Source of the DNA: Magnetococcales bacterium
GTDB taxonomy: Bacteria > Pseudomonadota > Magnetococcia > Magnetococcales > Magnetaquicoccaceae
Reading direction: 5' to 3'
Length of the DNA: 64,000 bases
NCBI GenBank assembly: GCA_015231755.1
Contig: JADGAZ010000018.1
Span: forward strand, 1-64,000
Shown here: in pieces, positions 60,601-64,000 of the stretch
How positions within the stretch are numbered: position 1 is the first letter of the stretch
How the letters are laid out: each line of letters opens with the position of its first letter
The notes under the pieces: model-generated
What the model was told of the DNA's origin: nothing
The model's input: only the letters and a program-made list of their open reading frames with translations
Database searches by the model: none
Program-made: the position numbers and the translations under genes

Positions 60601-60692
60601 TCCAGATCGATCAGTTTGTTGTCCTGGACGATGGCGACGCGGATCTCTTCCGGATGGGTGGCATCCACCAGCATACGCTTGGTCATGGTCAT
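57645..60692 (-). CDS. rne: Ribonuclease E
   Basis: 1015 residues. Endoribonuclease that starts mRNA decay and processes rRNA/tRNA; scaffold of the degradosome. MLVDATHPEEIRVAIV begins the RNase H-like part; the S1 domain (GNIYLARVSRVEPSLQAAFIDFG... and a later RRQRLPIQKILTRGQKLLVQV) is split by a highly acidic insertion of about 200 residues (about 90-300). Catalytic DINSGRST and VIDFIDMEDKKH, and the zinc-link CPRCKG, are intact. The C-terminal 300 residues are Pro/Glu/Lys/Arg-rich and disordered, with Arg-rich RNA-binding patches (KKKRRRRRRRKS) and a KPEP repeat. ATG 60692 has AGGAGAG 12 bases upstream; ATG 60686 is an alternative. Divergent from rluC, as in E. coli. Confidence 0.95.
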   Translation of the reverse strand: MTMTKRMLVDATHPEEIRVAIVQDNKLIDLDIETSSREQIKGNIYLARVSRVEPSLQAAFIDFGGGRQGFLSVNDIHPKYYPTNDKGERGEYLPLPLPEPEDDEEGEYDEDYDDEDEEKQPEKPVKLQAPTSAAVPVPVVDLPESAAEPVMAAIRTPAFAEVVMPVAIVSVDPDGVLESCQESETHETDVEASDFPAYPLEEVEDGEEASGAAIADGDESGEESTDAAMSGDDGESGDDAAGGEPSGEDLYEEAGAGDEESGHLSGGESGSLPDDLDNEVEIDDDGSPLLDTFKRFPRRQRLPIQKILTRGQKLLVQVVKEPRGNKGASLTTNLSLAGRYAVLLPENEGGGGISRKITDSLERKKLKEIIETIAIPGQVSLIIRTAGLGRTKREIIRDLNYLLRLWKKILDNAAQAEGPMVIHEEGDLIMRTIRDLYSTDMTEILIEGHEGYRRGKDFMRLLMPRYMKVVQPYKEPQPIFSRFQIENQIESMHERVIQLKSGGYIVIEPTEAMVTIDINSGRSTREKDVETTAFKTNLQATEEIARQLRLRDLGGLIVIDFIDMEDKKHNLEVERQMREALKLDRAKIQLGKISQFGLLELSRQRMKPTFSETNRMECPRCKGLGTIRSVESTAIHLFRMLEEDVSKNRYTRIVYRTSLDVANYLLNHKRAQLAALEGESQVPLLIQGDETLQTPEYRVERAERPKVAPTPEELAEQKGNKNAGGSSRSARNGASSAPPASVQEPVRAKAEVKPQSTPKPTAQPAMTTAPGEEGEQETAAPTETVEKKKRRRRRRRKSAQSSVALRPGELQADIESGDEGDDEEEEESTPVIPGVQAMEAAPGLFILAQPEVTKAPRSVKKATPPRPVVSEEPDTTEAPEEESGGEEESAVTSEGKTRAPRRRRRRRSTAASRRAAGAVEGEESAASSGEAPPADGEVSPAAEPDQTPKSQPRPKAEPKPKAESKSDSAPEAKPEPKPEPKPEPKPEPKPEPKPEPKPKAELAIRSEDLSPPWEE
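57699..57778 (-). repeat. 24-bp tandem repeat encoding KPEP units in rne
   Basis: Three exact 24-base copies (57699-57722, 57723-57746, 57747-57770) plus a partial fourth, each coding for eight residues of alternating Lys-Pro-Glu-Pro near the RNase E C-terminus. Length is a multiple of three, so copy-number change would keep the frame. Confidence 0.85.
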
Positions 60693-60956
60693 GGTTGGGC
60701 TTGCTCTCCTGTATGGATTGGCCTTGAGATCCGCCGCACAATCCGCGACTCGCATCGGTGGCGAGCTCCTCGGAATGCAACGGAAAACAGGCGGTTTCGG
60801 GTCATCCGGGGCCAAAGCCGCCGGGATAAAATCATCAATCGTGAATCAAGAAAAAATGGCGCGAGGTGGATGAGACGATCCACCCACGTCAAGCCGGGGC
60901 GGGGATGTCCCATCACTTCCTCAAATCAAATAATATCATTATAGGATCTTTTATCC

Positions 60957-62078
60957 ATGGAAGCAAAGCCGCTTGAAGAATATCCCACACCACGCACACC
61001 GGTACGTCGCATTCTGGTGAGCGCACAGGAGGCGGAGATGCGTCTGGACCGGTTTCTGATGGCCCACAATCCGGGAGCGCCCCCCTCTTTGGTGCAGCGC
61101 TGGCTGCGTACCGGGCAGACGCGGGTGAACGGCGGACGGGCGCAGGGCGGTCATCGCCTGACGGTGGGCGAAGAGGTCCGGGTGCCACCGTTCGAGGCCC
61201 GGGAGCCTTCCAGACGGTCGGACGAAGCGCCGGAGTGGGCCATTCAGGCCTTGGGTTCCCGGATCGTGTGGCGGGACCAGTGGCTGCTGGTGCTGGACAA
61301 GCCCCAGGGCATGCCGGTTCACGGCGGCAGCGGTCAGGAGTGGGGGGTGGTGGATGCCATGCGCACCCTGTTGCAACGGGAAGGCAAAGGGGAAATCCCG
61401 GAGTTGTGTCACCGGCTGGACAAGGAGACCTCCGGATGCCTGCTGTTCGCCCTGGACAAAAGCAGCGCGCGCCGCATGAGCGGTGCTTTCCAGTCCAAGG
61501 AAGTGGACAAGGAGTACTGGGCCTGGGTTGCCGGTGCCCCCCGGGACGAAACCGGCGTGATCGAACAGCCCTTGATCAAGGGAGCCACCCGTGGGGGGGA
61601 ACGCATGGTGGTGACCGGGAAAAATCAGGGGTTGAGCGCCCGCACCCGATACCGGGTCTTGAAACGCCATGGGGGTCTCAGTCTGGTGGCGGCCTATCCG
61701 GACACGGGACGCACCCATCAAATCCGGGTGCATCTGCAATGGCTGGGGCATCCGGTGGCCGGGGACGGAAAATACGGCAACGAACCCCTGAACCACTGGT
61801 TGCGCAGTCAAGGGGTGACCCGGATGGCCCTGCACGCCCGGAAGATCCGTCTGACCCATCCAACCACCGGGGAACGGCTGGAAATCGAAGCCCCGCTGGA
61901 CGAAGGTTTCCAGAGGCTGGAACGCTTGGCCGCCCGGGGACCGTCCCTCATTCCGCCAAATAGTGCAACAGACGCACCAGGCTTTCGGTCCCGGTCTCGA
62001 ACGAAGGAAGATGGAGATTTTCGTCCGGAGCGTGGAGACAGGCGTCCGGCAATGAAAAACCGATCAGCAAGGTCTTGA
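60957..62078 (+). CDS. rluC: RluA-family 23S rRNA pseudouridine synthase
   Basis: 373 residues. An S4 RNA-binding domain (MRLDRFLMAHNPGAPPSLVQRWLRTGQTRVNG, quoted in part) precedes the synthase domain with the catalytic Asp in LCHRLDKETSGCLLFA, the PQGMPVHGG strand and GRTHQIRVHLQWLGHPVAGD. Position divergent to rne, as in E. coli, supports RluC (pseudouridines 955, 2504 and 2580 of 23S rRNA), though target sites cannot be read from the sequence. The last 44 residues or so (after RLAARG) are a low-complexity Arg-rich extension that runs antisense through the 3' end of the dipeptidase gene (131 bp overlap). Confidence 0.92.
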   Translation: MEAKPLEEYPTPRTPVRRILVSAQEAEMRLDRFLMAHNPGAPPSLVQRWLRTGQTRVNGGRAQGGHRLTVGEEVRVPPFEAREPSRRSDEAPEWAIQALGSRIVWRDQWLLVLDKPQGMPVHGGSGQEWGVVDAMRTLLQREGKGEIPELCHRLDKETSGCLLFALDKSSARRMSGAFQSKEVDKEYWAWVAGAPRDETGVIEQPLIKGATRGGERMVVTGKNQGLSARTRYRVLKRHGGLSLVAAYPDTGRTHQIRVHLQWLGHPVAGDGKYGNEPLNHWLRSQGVTRMALHARKIRLTHPTTGERLEIEAPLDEGFQRLERLAARGPSLIPPNSATDAPGFRSRSRTKEDGDFRPERGDRRPAMKNRSARS

Positions 62079-63315
62079 GATTCAGGATCCGGTCAAAATC
62101 GGCGACCACGGGAATGGAGGCCCCCTCGCCGATGATCACCGGTTCCCGACCAAAGGATTCCCGCAGGGCGCGGCGGGCGGCGGTGATGGCGGGCAGATCC
62201 GGAGGCAATCGCCAGGGCATGCCGCCACCGGGAGCCGGTCTGATCTCCACCCGCACCCCATCCGGGGCCACGGCCCGCAGATGATCGGCCACCCGGGCCA
62301 CCACCCGTTCCGGGCGTTGATCCGGCACCAACCGCATGGAAAGCTTGGCTTGGGCCTTGGAGGGCAGCACGGTCTTGGCCCCCGGACCGGTGTATCCACC
62401 CCACAGGCCATTGATTTCGATGGTGGGACGATACCACAGCCGTTCCAGAAGGGCATATCCCGCCTCGCCCCAGCCGTGTTCCAGACCGATCTCCCCCAGA
62501 AAGGCCGCCTCGTCGAAGGGCAATTGCGCCACCTGGGCCCGCTCCTGCGGGGTGGGATCCCGCACCTCTTCCAGAAATCCCGGCACGCGGATGGTGCCGT
62601 GTTCATCCTTCAAGGTGGACAGCATGCGGACCAGGATCTCCACAGGATTGGCCACCGCGCCGCCGTAGCTGCCGGAGTGCAGATCCCGGGCCGGACCGGT
62701 CACCTCCACCTCCAGGGTGACCAGTCCCCGGAGTCCGGCGGTGATGGCCGGAATCCCCTCGGCCCACATGCCGGTATCCGAAACCATGGCCAGATCGGCA
62801 CGCAACAGCTCTTTCCGTTGGTGCAGGAAGGGGGGAAGATGAAGACCGCCAATCTCCTCTTCCCCTTCGATCAAAAAGATCACGTTCACGGGCAAACGAC
62901 CGGTGACCCGCAAAATGGCCGCCACGGCCTGCATGTGCATGAGGAGCTGTCCCTTGTCGTCCGCCGCGCCGCGGGCGAAAATCCGCTCATGGCGCACCGT
63001 GGGTTCAAAGGGCGGCGTGGTCCACAAGGCCACCGGATCCACCGGTTGCACATCGTAATGACCATAAATCAACACCGTGGGACGACCCGGCGCATGCAGC
63101 CAACTGCCGGTGACGATGGGGTGTCCGTCGGTGGGATGGATCTGAACGGATGTCAGGCCGGCACGTTCCAGAAAGGCCGCCGCCCACGCGGCGCAGCGCG
63201 CCATGTCCGGGATGTGTTCGGGATGACTGGAAATGGAGGGAAAACGCAACCAGGCGTTCAAATCCTCCAGTCGCGCCCCACGGGTGGCGCGCAGGGATTC
63301 CAGGATGGCGTGCAT
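61948..63315 (-). CDS. M20-family dipeptidase
   Basis: 455 residues of the M20 metallopeptidase family (PepV/carnosinase-type). Metal and catalytic residues: VLIYGHYDVQPVDP, FARGAADDKGQLLMHMQA, the EGEEEIGG pair, DLAMVSDTGMW, and the closing CLHAPDENLHLPSFETG. The lid domain starts near GLRGLVTLEVEVTGPARDLHSG. It hydrolyses dipeptides or N-acyl amino acids with two zinc ions in the cytoplasm. ATG at 63315 is used; an upstream TTG is in frame. The C-terminal catalytic motif is complete, so it is this gene, not rluC, that is conserved in the overlap. sixA lies 36 bp upstream. Confidence 0.92.
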   Translation of the reverse strand: MHAILESLRATRGARLEDLNAWLRFPSISSHPEHIPDMARCAAWAAAFLERAGLTSVQIHPTDGHPIVTGSWLHAPGRPTVLIYGHYDVQPVDPVALWTTPPFEPTVRHERIFARGAADDKGQLLMHMQAVAAILRVTGRLPVNVIFLIEGEEEIGGLHLPPFLHQRKELLRADLAMVSDTGMWAEGIPAITAGLRGLVTLEVEVTGPARDLHSGSYGGAVANPVEILVRMLSTLKDEHGTIRVPGFLEEVRDPTPQERAQVAQLPFDEAAFLGEIGLEHGWGEAGYALLERLWYRPTIEINGLWGGYTGPGAKTVLPSKAQAKLSMRLVPDQRPERVVARVADHLRAVAPDGVRVEIRPAPGGGMPWRLPPDLPAITAARRALRESFGREPVIIGEGASIPVVADFDRILNLKTLLIGFSLPDACLHAPDENLHLPSFETGTESLVRLLHYLAE

Positions 63316-63351
63316 GGCCTCTTGGACCCAAACCAAAAAGAAAGGAAAAAA

Positions 63352-63879
63352 TCAGGCCACCAGATCCCGGGGCGAAATCAAGGTGACCAGGGTGGCGCAA
63401 CCGGGAGAAATCTGGGTCCAGTCGCTGGGCATGTGCAGATGGGCCACCGTGGCGGTCTTGACCAGCCCCGCCTCTCCATCCAGGTCTCCGGGCAACTCCA
63501 TGGCGTGACGGGAGAGATAGGAAACCAGCATTTCCAATCCCGGATTATGCCCCACGATCATGGCGATGCGGGTCTGCTTGGGGAGTTCGGTCAACACCTC
63601 GATCAACTCTTCGGTGCCGGCCCCGTAGATGCGGGCATCCCACTGCACGGCTTTTTTCTTGATGTCGAGCACCTTGCAGACCTCCAGAATGGTCTGTTTG
63701 GCGCGCAGAGCCGGAGAACTGACAATGAAATCGGGAATCAGATCCTGATCCAGCAGCCATTGTCCCATGCGGGGGGCGTCCTGCAAGCCCCGCTTGGCCA
63801 ATGGACGATCAAAATCAGAAGCCGCATCCGTGTCCCAAGCCGATTTGGCGTGACGCATAATGATCAATTGACGAGTCAT
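63352..63879 (-). CDS. sixA: Phosphohistidine phosphatase SixA
   Basis: 175 residues of the histidine-phosphatase (RHG) superfamily. The phospho-accepting His is in LIIMRHAKSAWDT at the start; the second catalytic region is IAMIVGHNPGLEMLVSYL near residue 110; FIVSSPALRAKQT lies between. SixA removes phosphate from phosphohistidine on HPt domains or the nitrogen phosphotransfer system. The window also encodes a histidine kinase with an HPt domain, a possible but unproven target. The ATG at 63879 starts the canonical N-terminus. Confidence 0.88.
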   Translation of the reverse strand: MTRQLIIMRHAKSAWDTDAASDFDRPLAKRGLQDAPRMGQWLLDQDLIPDFIVSSPALRAKQTILEVCKVLDIKKKAVQWDARIYGAGTEELIEVLTELPKQTRIAMIVGHNPGLEMLVSYLSRHAMELPGDLDGEAGLVKTATVAHLHMPSDWTQISPGCATLVTLISPRDLVA

Positions 63880-64000
63880 GGTGAAGTCGCCTCATGCTCG
63901 GGAGTGAAGTGGAGAATCGTCGGCGATCAGCATAGATTCCCGGGCAAAGGGTGTCAAGGCGAGGGAGGGGCTTCTTCATTCGGAAATTCCCGTCAATCCA

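Overview
The window is 64 kb of a GC-rich, gene-dense bacterial chromosome. Its housekeeping genes look proteobacterial. Outer-membrane biogenesis genes (kdsD-lptC-lptA-lptB beside rpoN and rapZ), an RNase E with a long acidic insertion in its S1 domain, a divergent rluC, and an E. coli-length purB all point to a Gram-negative proteobacterium. An alphaproteobacterial or Magnetococcia-like lineage is my best guess, but no 16S rRNA or lineage marker is present to prove it.

Layout. 1-10.9 kb: start of pntA, purB, pyruvate carboxylase, a cation/proton antiporter, gyrA, serS and tRNA-Ser(TGA). 10.9-16.5 kb: a sparse stretch with a small duplicated-repeat lipoprotein, then a polytopic membrane protein, a nitroreductase, a SUI1/YciH protein, a hemerythrin-rhodanese fusion and an M23 peptidase. 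16.5-26.1 kb: a 1386-residue envelope protein with an apparent internal duplication, a zinc-ribbon/FGE-sulfatase membrane protein, a LapG-like periplasmic cysteine protease, and, diverging from it with overlapping start codons, a signalling operon (small protein, CBS hybrid histidine kinase, Met-rich membrane protein, methyltransferase). 26.2-30.0 kb (minus strand): a coupled TPR lipoprotein - LolB-like lipoprotein - ispE operon followed by tRNA-Gln. 30.3-39.2 kb: a DUF1858 protein, ribosomal protein L28, apgM, mdh, metZ, a DHH phosphoesterase, a small lipoprotein, an aspartyl protease, a HAD phosphatase and an MDR dehydrogenase. 39.3-44.3 kb: SCO1 and PCu(A)C copper chaperones, then a very long SLBB polysaccharide-export protein with duplicated modules. 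44.3-54.2 kb: a CoA-binding protein, a four-CBS protein, the LPS-transport/rpoN/rapZ operon, metK and ahcY. 57.6-63.9 kb: rne, rluC, an M20 dipeptidase and sixA.

The most unusual object is at 54.3-57.6 kb. It is a visibly AT-rich island holding one 955-residue gene, bounded by strong hairpins. The protein joins a P-loop NTPase module (Walker A, Walker B), a probable winged-helix region and a C-terminal stretch that aligns by eye with a degenerate EAL (cyclic-di-GMP phosphodiesterase/binding) domain. This would be an NTPase-EAL fusion that I do not recognise as a named system. Its composition and codon choice suggest recent transfer, and a role in signalling or defence is inference only.

Working links between genes: metK and ahcY (S-adenosylmethionine synthesis and S-adenosylhomocysteine removal) with metZ nearby; the copper chaperones would serve cytochrome oxidase assembly; the LPS operon supplies Kdo and exports lipopolysaccharide; the LolB-like lipoprotein is coupled to isoprenoid synthesis (ispE). 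No CRISPR array, rRNA, insertion sequence, integrase or phage gene was seen.
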